Shown here: one piece after another, positions 17,688 to 27,403 of the stretch
Numbering within the stretch: position 1 is the first letter of the stretch
How the letters are laid out: every line of letters begins with the position of its first letter
Assembly (NCBI RefSeq): GCF_902859935.1
Contig: NZ_CADIKI010000005.1
Coordinates: forward strand, 124,001-188,000
Direction of reading: 5' to 3'
DNA from: Paraburkholderia fynbosensis
Lineage (GTDB): Bacteria; Pseudomonadota; Gammaproteobacteria; Burkholderiales; Burkholderiaceae
DNA: 64,000 nucleotides
The notes under the pieces: model-generated
The model's database searches: none
What the model was told of the DNA's origin: nothing
Seen by the model: only the letters and a program-made list of their open reading frames with translations
Program-made: the position numbers and the translations under genes

Positions 17688-19481
17688 GTGGCCATGCATA
17701 TCGAGGACTACGCAATGATCGGCGATGGCCAAAGCGCAGCGCTCGTCAGTCTGCATGCTTCGATCGACTGGCTCTGCTGGCCCTCCTTCGACTCGGACAC
17801 GTGTTTCGCGGCGTTGCTGGGCGACAAGGAGAACGGCTGCTGGACGCTCGCGACCGAGGCGCCGCTCGTCAGCGCGCGGCGTTGCTACCGGCCCGGGACG
17901 CTGGTCATCGAAACCACGCTGGAAACGCTAGAAGGCACGCTCGTCGTGACCGACTGCATGGTGCGGCATTCAGAGCGCCCCGTGCTGCTGCGGCATCTGG
18001 CATGTACGCGGGGCATCGTGCGCGTAACGAGCGAGGTGCGGGTCCGCTTCGATTACGGCCGTGCGATACCGTGGTGCCGCAGCCGGGCCGGACAGGACGG
18101 CCGCGTGAACATGATCTGCGGACCGCAGTCGCTGTGGCTCGACGGCACCGTTGCAAGCGCATGCAGCGACGACACCCCGCGCGCGGACTTCACGATGAGC
18201 GCGGGCGACCGGCATCACTTTTCGCTGACCTGTGCCTACTCGTGCGAAGAAGCGCCGCCCCCGCCGGACGCGGACCGTTTGCTGGCCGATACGGTGCAGT
18301 TCTGGATCGACTGGTCTGCGCAGAGCACGGCGCGAGGCAGGCATGCCGACGCCGTGTTGCGCTCGCTGATCACCCTGGAAGCGTTGTCCGACACGCGCAC
18401 AGGCGGGATTGCTGCCGCGCCCAGCAGCTCGTTGCCGGAACGCCCGGGCAGTGCCAGCAACTGGGATTACCGGTTCTGCTGGCTGCGCGACGCAGCCTTC
18501 ACGATGAGTGCGCTGCTGGGCTGCGGTTATCACGCCGAGGCCGCGCGCTGGCGCGACTGGCTGGTTCGCGCGATTGCGGGCCACCCGGCACAGTTGCAGG
18601 TCCTCTACGCTCTCGACGGCTCACGGCGGCTCGACGAATGGACATGTCCGTGGCTGCCTGGCTATCGCAACTCGGCGCCAGTGCGCTTCGGCAATGCAGC
18701 GGTGCAGCAATCGCAACTCGACGTCTACGGAGAAGTGCTGAACGCGCTCTATCTGTCGCGCCGAGCGGGTTTGACGCCCGATGACGACGTGTGGTCACTC
18801 GAGGTGGGTCTGATCGATCATCTCCAGAAAGTGTGGCGCCAGCCGGACGACGGTATCTGGGAAGTTCGCGATGGCCCGCGGCAATTCACGTTTTCGAAAG
18901 TCATGGCATGGGTGGCGGTCGATCGCGCGCTGAGTTCCGCGAAAGAATTCGGTAAGCCGGCGCCTGTCGCGCAATGGCTCGCGCTTGCCGATGAGATACG
19001 GCAAGACGTGCTCGCGCGAGGCTACGACGAGCGTTTGAAAAGCTTTACGCAAAGCTATGGCAGCGAGCGCCTCGACGCGAGCTGTCTACTCATACCCGTG
19101 GTCGGCTTTCTGCCGATAGATGATCCGCGCGTCGCAGGCACGGTGGCCGCCATCGAGGCGAACCTGATGTGCGATGGCCTGGTTCTGCGCTATCGGGGAA
19201 TAGACGGGGAACCTGGGTCCCCGTCGTCTGGCGAACGACCGTTTCTCGCGTGCAGTTTCTGGCTCGTCCACGTCTGGAAAATGCAGGGGCGCTGTGCTGA
19301 GGCGCAGGCGCTGTTCGAGCGGCTGTTGAGCCTGCGCAACGACGTCGGGCTGCTCTCTGAAAAATATGACGAGGAAGAGAAGTGTCTCGTCGGCAACTTT
19401 CCGCAGGCGCTTTCTCATGTATCGCTCATCAATGCAGCGCTGTGCCTGGACGCAGATATAAAGCGGTCCGGGTCGGATTGA
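17688..19481 (+). CDS. Glycoside hydrolase family 15 protein (glucoamylase/trehalase-like)
   Basis: 597 residues from the GTG at 17688, five bases after AGGAGG; the ATG at 17694 is the alternative. N-terminal beta-sandwich begins IEDYAMIGDGQSAALVS with IDWLCWPSFDSDTCFAALLG, then the alpha/alpha barrel with SNWDYRFCWLRDAAFTMSAL and the conserved QLDVYGEVLNALY block. No signal peptide, so it should hydrolyse alpha-glucosides (trehalose or maltodextrins) in the cytoplasm. As the last large gene of the series, it could feed glucose to the dehydrogenases upstream. Confidence 0.9.
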   Translation: MAMHIEDYAMIGDGQSAALVSLHASIDWLCWPSFDSDTCFAALLGDKENGCWTLATEAPLVSARRCYRPGTLVIETTLETLEGTLVVTDCMVRHSERPVLLRHLACTRGIVRVTSEVRVRFDYGRAIPWCRSRAGQDGRVNMICGPQSLWLDGTVASACSDDTPRADFTMSAGDRHHFSLTCAYSCEEAPPPPDADRLLADTVQFWIDWSAQSTARGRHADAVLRSLITLEALSDTRTGGIAAAPSSSLPERPGSASNWDYRFCWLRDAAFTMSALLGCGYHAEAARWRDWLVRAIAGHPAQLQVLYALDGSRRLDEWTCPWLPGYRNSAPVRFGNAAVQQSQLDVYGEVLNALYLSRRAGLTPDDDVWSLEVGLIDHLQKVWRQPDDGIWEVRDGPRQFTFSKVMAWVAVDRALSSAKEFGKPAPVAQWLALADEIRQDVLARGYDERLKSFTQSYGSERLDASCLLIPVVGFLPIDDPRVAGTVAAIEANLMCDGLVLRYRGIDGEPGSPSSGERPFLACSFWLVHVWKMQGRCAEAQALFERLLSLRNDVGLLSEKYDEEEKCLVGNFPQALSHVSLINAALCLDADIKRSGSD

Positions 19482-19644
19482 AGACCGCGCAGCATGGCCA
19501 CGGGCTTTGCGGCTGCGGCGCACATAATCTGAACGTTGCCGCGGCACCGCTATTGCTGAGCTATCGACAGCAGCTGGACGCAACGGTCCAAAACATTCAT
19601 TCGGTGAATTTTTGGAGAATCGCCACTCGACAGGAGATGCACAG

Positions 19645-19995
19645 ATGGCTGGTCGTCATCCGCTCATTGCTTTTCTTGCTGGATTGCCGCAATTCGATGC
19701 CATCGCGCTCACGGACTCGGTGCTCGAACTGAGATCGGGCTGCGTCGTCTCGGCAAGCCGGTCCGCCGCCGCGGGCGATGCGGACTCGCGCTTCCGCCTG
19801 AACCTCGCGTGGCCGGGCGGCTCCCGTTCCGCAGCGCCAACGCACGAGGTGGACGCCTACAAATACATCGCATTGCAGGTGCAGGAAGCCGCGCGCCTCG
19901 GTTTCGATCTACAACTCATGGCGCAAAGCGCGGAACGCGCGATGCTCGACGCTAGCGAGTGGCGCTCGGACGTGAAAGGCGACGAGTCGCCATAG
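19645..19995 (+). CDS. Small hypothetical protein
   Basis: 116 residues from the ATG at 19645, eight bases after AGGAG at 19632-19636; preferred to a TTG 33 bases upstream. Mixed alpha/beta composition, no signal peptide or transmembrane segment, no motif I recognise. It contains AYKYIALQVQEAARLGFDL and ends in an acidic tail. It follows the GH15 gene by about 160 bases, so a separate promoter is possible. Confidence 0.6.
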   Translation: MAGRHPLIAFLAGLPQFDAIALTDSVLELRSGCVVSASRSAAAGDADSRFRLNLAWPGGSRSAAPTHEVDAYKYIALQVQEAARLGFDLQLMAQSAERAMLDASEWRSDVKGDESP

Positions 19996-20213
19996 ACATG
20001 TATCCCTGCTTTCGTTAGGCTCGGGAATAGATAGCCGGGCTTGCTACTGACGGGAACATAGCGTCCGATGTGCGCAGGGGAAAATGAATATTCCCCCACC
20101 GCGTGATTGGATTTTTTCTCGCCTCGTCGCAACCAGCGATGGCGGACATGTTTCTTGCTGCTCAACCGTGGAGGGCCGAAGCGCCCTGCCTTCGACGAAG
20201 CCCCGGAGGGCAT

Positions 20214-20513
20214 ATGTCTTATCAATCCTCTACACCGTACCGCGGGTACAGCATAGATGTCCACATCGTCTCGGCCAGGACCTTGTCGTTCCACGGCGTT
20301 GGGCGTCGCTACAAGGTCTCCTGGACAATCAGTTCATGCGAGAACTCCGCGCAAGTGACCGCCGGCTTTCCGGAGCGGCTGGAATTCATGTCCGAGCGGG
20401 AAGCGTTCGCCTATGCGAACAATCGGGCACACACGTTCATCGACTGCCTGTTCTCTGGAGCAGCAACCGCCCCCTCACCCGCTGAGTCCGTGCGTGCACC
20501 TGCGCCCAACTGA
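20214..20513 (+). CDS. Small hypothetical protein
   Basis: 99 residues from the ATG at 20214, with GGAGGG at 20205-20210. The start YRGYSIDVHIVSARTLSFHG followed by RRYKVSWTISS suggests a small beta-sheet domain, then a helix with REAFAYANNRAHTFIDC, a layout seen in short Burkholderiaceae proteins of unknown function. Cytoplasmic, no signal. It converges on the sugar dehydrogenase gene with 25 bases between the stops. Confidence 0.6.
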   Translation: MSYQSSTPYRGYSIDVHIVSARTLSFHGVGRRYKVSWTISSCENSAQVTAGFPERLEFMSEREAFAYANNRAHTFIDCLFSGAATAPSPAESVRAPAPN

Positions 20514-20538
20514 TGGCCACGCGAGCAGGGCATCGACG

Positions 20539-21864
20539 CTATGGCTGGCTGCCCGCCTTCGTCACTCGCCAGACCACGTTACCAACGTCGTCGGCAATGA
20601 CGACGCCGCCGTCACGGTCCTGGGCGAGACCCACTGGCGCGCCGTGCAGTTCCTTTTCGTCATCGGAGGCGAAGCCCGTGACGACGGGTCTGGGCGCACC
20701 CACCGGCTTGCCATTTTCGAACGCGACATACGCAACCGCATAGCCGCTGAGTGGTGATCGGTTCCAGCTGCCGTGCTCGCCGATGAATGCGCCGCCTCGA
20801 TACTGCGCCGGCAGATTGCTGCCGGTGTAGAAAAGCAGTCCCAGTGGTGCGACGTGCGAACCGATTGCATAGTCCGGCCGTATCGCCTTCGCGACCAGGT
20901 CTGGACGCTGCGGCTGCGCACGCCGGTCGACATGCTGGCCATAGTAGCTGTACGGCCAACCGTAGAAAGCGCCCTCCTGGACCGACGTTAGATAGTCCGG
21001 AACCAGATCTGCACCGATCTCGTCGCGTTCATTGGCGACCGCCCACAGCCGTCCTGTCTTCGGTTCCCATTGCAGCCCGGTCGGATTGCGAATCCCGGCT
21101 GCGTATATGCGGCTGCCGCCAGTTGCGATGTCGACTTCCAGTACGTTCGCGCGCCGGTATTCGACGTCGAGTCCGTTTTCCCCCACGTTGCTGTTCGAGC
21201 CGACACCGACATACAACTTCTTGCCGTCGGGACTCGCGAGCAACGCTTTGGTCCAGTGATGGTTGATCGTGTCCGGCAGATCGGTGAGTTCGATCCCACG
21301 CGCTGATATGCTCGTCTCGCCCGATTGGTACGGGTACTTCAGGATCGCATCGGTGTCGGCAACATAGAGGGTATCGCCAATCAGTTGCATGCCGAACGGC
21401 GAATGGAGGTGTTCGATGAATACGTGTTTGTCCCATTCGCCGCTACCGCCAGCGCGCTGGCGCAGCAGGGTAATCTGATTCGCGCCCTCTGCTTTTTTTC
21501 CGGAACGGCTTTCGATCAATCCGGCGATCAACTGCTTCGGTGTGGTCACGGCTTCTTCATTCGGACTGTTCGCTTCCGCAACCAGAATGTCGCCATTGGG
21601 CAGAACATAGACCTGGCGCGGATGATGAAGGCCTGATGCGATCTTCTCAATCTTCAGGCCATCCGCCACCTTGGGCGCGTCACCGTTTTGCCATCCGACG
21701 TACTTCGGTACTTGCATGGGTGGTGCGAGAAAACTGCGCGCGCCTGGCATCGGCGGATTCGATCCGGCCTGGTGCTCTGCGTCATATTGGGCTCGCTCGT
21801 TGCATCCACTGGCAAACACCGCGAAGGTGACAAGGAGGATGCCGCTCTGGATGGATCTATTCAC
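20539..21864 (-). CDS. PQQ-dependent sugar dehydrogenase (sorbosone/glucose dehydrogenase type), lipoprotein
   Basis: 441 residues. The signal peptide ends in the lipobox FASGC (Cys21). The rest is the six-bladed propeller of soluble glucose/L-sorbosone dehydrogenases: GLHHPRQVYVLPNGDILVAE, HSPFGMQLIGDTLYVAD, PDGKKLYVGVGSNSNVGENG, RNPTGLQWEPKTGRLWAVAN, EHGSWNRSPLSGY. It would oxidise sugars or aldoses at the cell surface with PQQ. The upstream gene (higher coordinates) overlaps its start by 8 bases, so both form one minus-strand operon. No pqq synthesis genes are in view. Confidence 0.87.
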   Translation of the reverse strand: MNRSIQSGILLVTFAVFASGCNERAQYDAEHQAGSNPPMPGARSFLAPPMQVPKYVGWQNGDAPKVADGLKIEKIASGLHHPRQVYVLPNGDILVAEANSPNEEAVTTPKQLIAGLIESRSGKKAEGANQITLLRQRAGGSGEWDKHVFIEHLHSPFGMQLIGDTLYVADTDAILKYPYQSGETSISARGIELTDLPDTINHHWTKALLASPDGKKLYVGVGSNSNVGENGLDVEYRRANVLEVDIATGGSRIYAAGIRNPTGLQWEPKTGRLWAVANERDEIGADLVPDYLTSVQEGAFYGWPYSYYGQHVDRRAQPQRPDLVAKAIRPDYAIGSHVAPLGLLFYTGSNLPAQYRGGAFIGEHGSWNRSPLSGYAVAYVAFENGKPVGAPRPVVTGFASDDEKELHGAPVGLAQDRDGGVVIADDVGNVVWRVTKAGSQP

Positions 21865-22300
21865 GCGCTAACTCCCTGAATCCCGACTTGCCCACTGCAA
21901 GCACGACTTGTCCGATGCTCAGCAACGCCACGGTGATCACCGAGAGGATTACGTTCAGTGGAACCATCGCGTAAGCATCGCGGCTGTGAACGAAGGCGTT
22001 GAAGATCGCCGCGATGATGCCCAGCAGGTTCAGCCAGAAATCGAGCTTCTCAAGCCGCGATACCGGATAGCGCGACGGCAGCCAGACATGGCAGAGATTG
22101 ATCAGGCGCGGCAGGACGGCGAAAAGCAGGCCGGCAGTGACAAGCCATGCAGCGCCCTTCCCCCAGAAAACATTCCTGGTCACCGCATAGGTAATGTCGA
22201 AAATCAACGTGCCGACGAAGAGCCCGTATGGGATCGGATTGAACAGATCGAAGATCGCTGTGAAGAATCTCGATCGGTGGGTCGGAATGGCTGGAGTCAT
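21857..22300 (-). CDS. DUF2231-like membrane protein
   Basis: 147 residues from the ATG at 22300. About four hydrophobic segments; NPIPYGLFVGTLIFDITYAV at the start and LEKLDFWLNLLGIIAAIFNAFVHSRD in the middle are typical of the DUF2231 cytochrome-b-like membrane family, often next to sugar dehydrogenases and cytochromes. The conserved histidines are few here, so haem binding is not assured. It overlaps the dehydrogenase gene by 8 bases and may link it to the respiratory chain. Confidence 0.72.
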   Translation of the reverse strand: MTPAIPTHRSRFFTAIFDLFNPIPYGLFVGTLIFDITYAVTRNVFWGKGAAWLVTAGLLFAVLPRLINLCHVWLPSRYPVSRLEKLDFWLNLLGIIAAIFNAFVHSRDAYAMVPLNVILSVITVALLSIGQVVLAVGKSGFRELARE

Positions 22301-22642
22301 GGTAGGTCCTAGTGCTGGCGGCGAAAATGCAATAAGCGACGCCCACTCATGCTGCCGGGAGTAACCGAGGAATAGGTGTCCGAAGATAGGTGTCCGTCGT
22401 TGCTTCACGCTTGAACTGCTGGCCCTCTCGCATCGGCATGACGCGAGTCAAGCACTTCATGTGCCCGAGGAATACAAGACCCTGACACGCGCGCAGGGCG
22501 TTCCGCTGAAAAGGCTCGCGACTCGGGCATGTCGCCTGCTGGCGAATAGTGGAAGTCTTGCCGCGTGATCGCCCGATACGCACCCGGCACGTGTGGCGTC
22601 GGACCCAGGCACGCGCGGCACTCAAACACGAGAGGAGGAGCA
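22301..22642. other. Divergent intergenic gap with an 11-base tandem repeat
   Basis: About 340 bases between a minus-strand membrane-protein gene and a plus-strand lipoprotein gene, so it should carry both promoters. The only structure I see is the duplicated ATAGGTGTCCG (22372-22396). No gene-like reading frame is convincing. Confidence 0.4.
22372..22396. repeat. Tandem 11-base repeat
   Basis: ATAGGTGTCCG occurs at 22372-22382 and again at 22386-22396, offset by 14 bases. It lies upstream of two divergent genes and could be a regulator site or replication slippage. Confidence 0.65.
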
Positions 22643-22861
22643 ATGAAACAGTTTGCACACATCGCACTCGTGGTTGGCGTACTAGCGTTCGGCGTTACGG
22701 CATGCCAGAAAGCCCACGAGGCAGGCAATGACAGCATGAGCACAGGCAATAGCCACATCGAGGCGGCTGCCGGGCAATCAGGGAGCGGCGCCAACACGCC
22801 GCTTGCCAGCGCCGCTTCTGCCGTCGCGAGTGCTGTCAGACCCGCCGGCGCCAGCCAGTAA
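22643..22861 (+). CDS. Small secreted lipoprotein
   Basis: 72 residues from the ATG at 22643, preceded by GAGGAGGAG. Signal peptide with lipobox GVTAC (Cys21), then a low-complexity tail rich in Ser, Ala, Gly and Asn. Such small anchored proteins are common in envelope-stress and osmotic regulons; nothing defines a function here. It stands alone between divergent and convergent neighbours. Confidence 0.75.
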   Translation: MKQFAHIALVVGVLAFGVTACQKAHEAGNDSMSTGNSHIEAAAGQSGSGANTPLASAASAVASAVRPAGASQ

Positions 22862-23198
22862 ACCGCGCGCTGCGAAAAATAGAGTCGCACGAACACCCGC
22901 GGGTTGTCTCACCGCATCTCGGGCGCGTGAAGGGAGAAGCGCGTCGCAACGGGGCGATTCCGTCGAGCCCGCGAGGGGCCGAAATTACTTGCTCATCCCA
23001 CTGGTTACGCCGAAGTCGTTCATGCGAGCGCGGACTGTCTGGACCAGCTGGGTGAGAAGGCCTCGCGCTGCGCGCTTCTATTCCTACGATCGAGCCGCGG
23101 CATCGTGCGGAATGCCGCCTTTCCTTCGGCAAGGCGGATATTCTTCGAGCAACAAGGCCATCATGGCACCGGAGCCCCCCGCCTTACGTCTGCGCCAT
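22862..23198. other. Intergenic gap between convergent genes
   Basis: About 340 bases without a supported gene. It contains a possible hairpin, CCGCCTT at 23115-23121 pairing with AAGGCGG at 23131-23137. It is not followed by a T-run on either strand, so I do not call it a terminator. Confidence 0.35.
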
Positions 23199-26100
23199 TC
23201 AGCCGCGCGGGCGCTGTTTCCGGCGTGACATGAGATCGGCGAGAGACTGAAGGTTGAAGGGCTTGGCGAGGCATGCATCACAGCCCGCCTCCAGTCCGGC
23301 TTGTTCTTCCTGTGCGACGGGGCGGCCCGTGACAGCAACGATCGCACTGGCCACGCACGACGGCAGCGCTCTGAGATGCCTCACCAGCCAGTACCCGTCA
23401 AAATCCGGCAGGTTCACATCGGTAACGATCAGGTCGAAACTCCGCTGCTTCGCGATTTCCAGCGCGTCGGACGCATTGGCGGCTGTCATGACCTTCGCGT
23501 CATAGAGCGAGAACAGGTCCGACATCGCCACGACCGATTCCCGCTCGTCGTCGACCAGCAAAATGCTCGTGCCCCGAAAAACCGAGGGATCCGCCTGCCG
23601 GTCGCCCGGTTGCCGATGATCGGATGACGCATCGGCAGGCAGCCAGACGACGAAACGCGCGCCATGACCCGGCCCATCCGAATGCGCCTCCACCGCGCCA
23701 CCATGCAAGCGGGCAAGCTGTCGCACCAGAGAGAGGCCGATACCCAACCCACCTCTGCGGGCGTGATGCGCTACCACCGGCTCCTGGTGAAACATTTCGA
23801 AGATCGACTCGATTGCGTCGGGCGCAATACCAATGCCGGTGTCGCTTACCTCGATCCGCGCCTGTGCCGATTCGAGCGACAAACTGACCGTGACGGTACC
23901 TTTTGGCAAGGTGAACTTCAGCGCATTGCTCACCAGATTCCATACGATCTGTTCGACGCGGATCGCGTCACCCCGAATCAGTACTGGTGTCTCGGGCACT
24001 GCGACCCGCAGTTCGATGCCTGCTTCCGTTGCATCCTTCTGCAGAGCGTCGGCGATTGAACGCACGATCTCGCTCACATCCGTCGGCGCGAATCGCAGCG
24101 ACAGCTTGCCTGTATTGACTCGGGAAAAATCGAGGAGATCGTCAATGATCTGCGCCTGGGTATTGACAGATTTCTGTATCGCATCGGCGACTTCCTGAAT
24201 CCTGCCAATGTGGCGCGCCTCGGGAAGCCGAACCAGCATCTCCGCTTTCATATGAATCAGGTTCAACGGATTCTTTAGCTCGTGCGACAGCACGGCAATG
24301 AACTCGTCCTTCATACGGCTAAGTTTCTGCACTTCGGTGTGCTGCGCGCGCTCAATTGCCAGCGCCTCCTGTTGCTGGCCTTCTGCCAGCTTGCGCTGCG
24401 TCGCATCATGAACAATCTTCACGAAGCCGGCAAACCCGGGCACATCGATATGGCTCAGAAAACCGCTGCAGAAGACCTGCTCGCCGGTCTGCGTGAGATG
24501 CCAGCGCTCGTCTTCGGCGCGCCCGCTTTCCATCGCCTTGCGCCGTTCATGGGCCGGCACACCGCTCGCACGGTCTTCGGGCGTAAAAATGGCGTCGAGG
24601 GGGTGGCCCAGCATGTCTTGTGCTTCGAAGCCGAAAATGCGACTCGCACCTGCGTTCCAGTTGACGATCGTGCCATCGGCGTCTAGCACGATGATCGCGA
24701 AGTCGTGGGTAGCCTGCGCCGCCAGCCTGAGCTTTTCGACGCTGGCGCGCACCTGGGACTGTGCGGTTTTTGTTTCGCTAATGTCGATGAATGCCAGCAC
24801 GGCGCCATCGATCCGGTCGTCGTCGGTGCGGTAAGGAAGGACACGCGCGAGAAAACTCCGACCGTCCTTGCTGCCTATTTCGCGTTCGGTTTTCTTCAGT
24901 TGCTCGAATGCGGTTCGCAGATCCTCGATCATCGCCGGGTACTCGAGGTTATGTGTCAGATGCTGAAGCGGGCGGCCCCGGTCGCCAGGCAGAATATTGA
25001 AGAGTGTCTCCGCCGGTGACGTGTATCGCTTGATGTTGAGCATTCGGTCAACGAAGATCGTTGCGACGCCAACCAGCGAAATGAGGTTCTGAAGGTCGTC
25101 GCTGATCCGCGCGGATTCCTGTACCTTGATCACCAGTTCGGAGTTGACCGTCACCAGTTCTTCGTTGAGCGACTGCAGTTCCTCGCGGCTCGCCTCCAGT
25201 TCTTCCGTCGCCGAGCGCAGTTCTTCATTCATCGCCTGCAATTCTTCGTTGGATGCCCTCAGCTCCTCGGTTGAGTTCTGCACATTCTGCATTGAACTGC
25301 GCAGGCGGTGTTCGCTGCCGGCCAACGCATGTTTCAGCGAGTCGATCGTTTCACCGCCGTTTTCCGCAGCCGGTTTTATCTGCATACCGGGCACGGGCGC
25401 AACAGGGTCGCAAACGATCCACAGCAGGTTTTCGTCGTGAGCGGGATCGTGATAAGGCCGCAGTGAAAGATCGACCGATATTGCGCCCGTCGCCGATTCG
25501 AACGGGACCGCCTGTTCTTCGTCGCGCCGGCCATTGGCGAGACACCGCTCGATTGCACGTCGAAGGGAGGCCTGTGCGTCGGCGCGCACGATATCGAAAA
25601 GGTTGTGCACCCGTGTATGGCGAAGATCGTGCGTGAGGCCATTCGCATTCGCGGACCGGTGCAGGATCTCGCCATCGGCACGCATGATGATCACGGGCGG
25701 CCCAAAGAGGTCGAGCGCGCGCGCATGATTGGGCGGAAGTGCATTAGCCACTTTGCCGTCGCCCCCCAGCGCAAAAAAGGTTTGTCCCGATGTGGCTTTC
25801 TGCGCCGGTGCGACCGGAAAAAGCGGCAAGCCGCTTTTCGTGGCACCGGGCAACGCCCGGTAGATCTTCCTGTGCTTGTCGACCGGCCCAAACAGTTCGC
25901 TTGCGAAGTCGGCCGACTCGGCGCTACCCAGGAAAAGATAGCCGCCGGGCCGCAACGCGAAATGAAACGTATCGAGTACGCGGGCCTGCGCGCGCCGATC
26001 CAGGTAGATCAGCACGTTGCGGCATGAAACGAGATCGACGCGGGAGAACGGCGGGTCCCGCAGCAGATTATGTGCTGCGAAGATCACCCTGTCGCGCACC

Positions 26101-27320
26101 GATTTGACGAGTTTGTACCGGCCGCCGTCTTGATAGAAGTATTGTGCGAGGCGAGACGCCGGGATGTCATTGGCGACAGCTCCCGGATAGCTTCCAGTGC
26201 GGGCGATCGAAATTGCCCGCTCGTCGATGTCCGTTGCGTAAACCGTGACACGCGGCTGATGCGGCACCTTCCGCGCCGCTTCGCTCAACATGATCGCGAT
26301 CGAAAATGCCTCTTCGCCCGTCGCGCAGGCCGGCACCCACGCACGGATTTCGTCGCGCCCTTGCAGGCTTCTGGACAGTTCCGGGATGATCGCTTTCTCC
26401 AGCGCGTCGAACGCTTCGGGATCGCGGAAAAAATTGGTTACGCCGATGAGCATGTCCGCAAGTAGTCTGGGCGTCTCATCGGGGGTCGCTACCAGGAAGT
26501 CGCGATAGGCGGCAATGGTGATCAGCCCGTTGACCTGCATGCGTCGCTCGAGCCGGCGCAGAATCGTGCCGTGCTTGTAATTGCCGAAGTCATGGTGGGT
26601 CCGCTGACGCAGGATATCGAGCACTTCTTCGAGCGGCTCGCCTTCAAGCAACAGTCTTTCCGCGCTCCCGGCAGGCTCCTCGTCCGAAGGCGACGGCAGG
26701 ACGATATCGGCTGCGCTCCTGACCAGTGTCAGCAATCTCGGGACGATTTCGTCCACCGGTAGCACGAGGTCGACGTCGCCCGTCGCGATAGCGCTTCGCG
26801 GCATTTCGCTGTATTCCGCTTCCTCGGGCTGCTGCGCGATCGTTATGCCACCCCTTTCACGCACGCGCGCAATCCCCACCGAGCCGTCAGATCCCGCTCC
26901 CGAAAGGATGACGGAAATCGCACGGGAGCCGTGCGCATCGGCAAGACTGCGGAAAAAGACGTCGATGCTCGTCGGCGGCAGCCTGGGCAAATTCGGCTCG
27001 CTCAGGCGCAGATAGCCATCGACCATCGAAAGAAGCTTGCCCGGCGGGATGACATACACGTTGTCCGGTTCAAGGGGAACGGGCCCTGTCACCTGTCTGA
27101 CTTTCAGACCCGTGACGTTCTGGAGCACCGCCTGCGCATGGCTCGTATGGTTTGGCGACAGATGCAGCACGACGACAAACGCGACGCCTGGCTTGGGCGG
27201 CACCGACTGAAAAAGGCGCAATAGTGCTTGAACTCCGCCTGCGGACGCGCCGATGCCGACGACCGCAAAGTTCGGCCCGTCGCCATGCGCTCTTGCGCCA
27301 TTACGCGGTTTGCTAGTCAT
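23199..27320 (-). CDS. CheB-CheR-PAS-histidine kinase-receiver hybrid protein
   Basis: 1373 residues from the ATG at 27320, with GGAGAA just upstream. Order: CheB methylesterase (1-195; GIGASAGGVQAL with Ser26, HLSPNHTSHAQA, SGAGSDGSVGI); CheR methyltransferase (about 200-480; GVTNFFRDPEAF, WVPACATGEEAFSIAI); a glutamate-rich coiled coil (670-740, repeated 'EEL' heptads); two PAS domains (about 745-970); a kinase with H-box AVLSHELKNPLN and ATP-site blocks VWNLVSNALKFT, VSDTGIGI, GGLGIGLSLV (1000-1230); and a receiver (1247-1363; LVDDE, VTDVNLPDFDG, CLAKPF). No chemoreceptor or other che gene is nearby, so it probably signals outside classical chemotaxis. The partner receiver lies 83 bases upstream. 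Confidence 0.93.
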   Translation of the reverse strand: MTSKPRNGARAHGDGPNFAVVGIGASAGGVQALLRLFQSVPPKPGVAFVVVLHLSPNHTSHAQAVLQNVTGLKVRQVTGPVPLEPDNVYVIPPGKLLSMVDGYLRLSEPNLPRLPPTSIDVFFRSLADAHGSRAISVILSGAGSDGSVGIARVRERGGITIAQQPEEAEYSEMPRSAIATGDVDLVLPVDEIVPRLLTLVRSAADIVLPSPSDEEPAGSAERLLLEGEPLEEVLDILRQRTHHDFGNYKHGTILRRLERRMQVNGLITIAAYRDFLVATPDETPRLLADMLIGVTNFFRDPEAFDALEKAIIPELSRSLQGRDEIRAWVPACATGEEAFSIAIMLSEAARKVPHQPRVTVYATDIDERAISIARTGSYPGAVANDIPASRLAQYFYQDGGRYKLVKSVRDRVIFAAHNLLRDPPFSRVDLVSCRNVLIYLDRRAQARVLDTFHFALRPGGYLFLGSAESADFASELFGPVDKHRKIYRALPGATKSGLPLFPVAPAQKATSGQTFFALGGDGKVANALPPNHARALDLFGPPVIIMRADGEILHRSANANGLTHDLRHTRVHNLFDIVRADAQASLRRAIERCLANGRRDEEQAVPFESATGAISVDLSLRPYHDPAHDENLLWIVCDPVAPVPGMQIKPAAENGGETIDSLKHALAGSEHRLRSSMQNVQNSTEELRASNEELQAMNEELRSATEELEASREELQSLNEELVTVNSELVIKVQESARISDDLQNLISLVGVATIFVDRMLNIKRYTSPAETLFNILPGDRGRPLQHLTHNLEYPAMIEDLRTAFEQLKKTEREIGSKDGRSFLARVLPYRTDDDRIDGAVLAFIDISETKTAQSQVRASVEKLRLAAQATHDFAIIVLDADGTIVNWNAGASRIFGFEAQDMLGHPLDAIFTPEDRASGVPAHERRKAMESGRAEDERWHLTQTGEQVFCSGFLSHIDVPGFAGFVKIVHDATQRKLAEGQQQEALAIERAQHTEVQKLSRMKDEFIAVLSHELKNPLNLIHMKAEMLVRLPEARHIGRIQEVADAIQKSVNTQAQIIDDLLDFSRVNTGKLSLRFAPTDVSEIVRSIADALQKDATEAGIELRVAVPETPVLIRGDAIRVEQIVWNLVSNALKFTLPKGTVTVSLSLESAQARIEVSDTGIGIAPDAIESIFEMFHQEPVVAHHARRGGLGIGLSLVRQLARLHGGAVEAHSDGPGHGARFVVWLPADASSDHRQPGDRQADPSVFRGTSILLVDDERESVVAMSDLFSLYDAKVMTAANASDALEIAKQRSFDLIVTDVNLPDFDGYWLVRHLRALPSCVASAIVAVTGRPVAQEEQAGLEAGCDACLAKPFNLQSLADLMSRRKQRPRG

Positions 27321-27403
27321 TTCTTCTCCGATAGGTGCGGCGTGCAATGTAGCGCAATCAGGGCGCTCGGGGGCCTGGCAGGAACCCTGCCGAAGCCCCA
27401 CGC

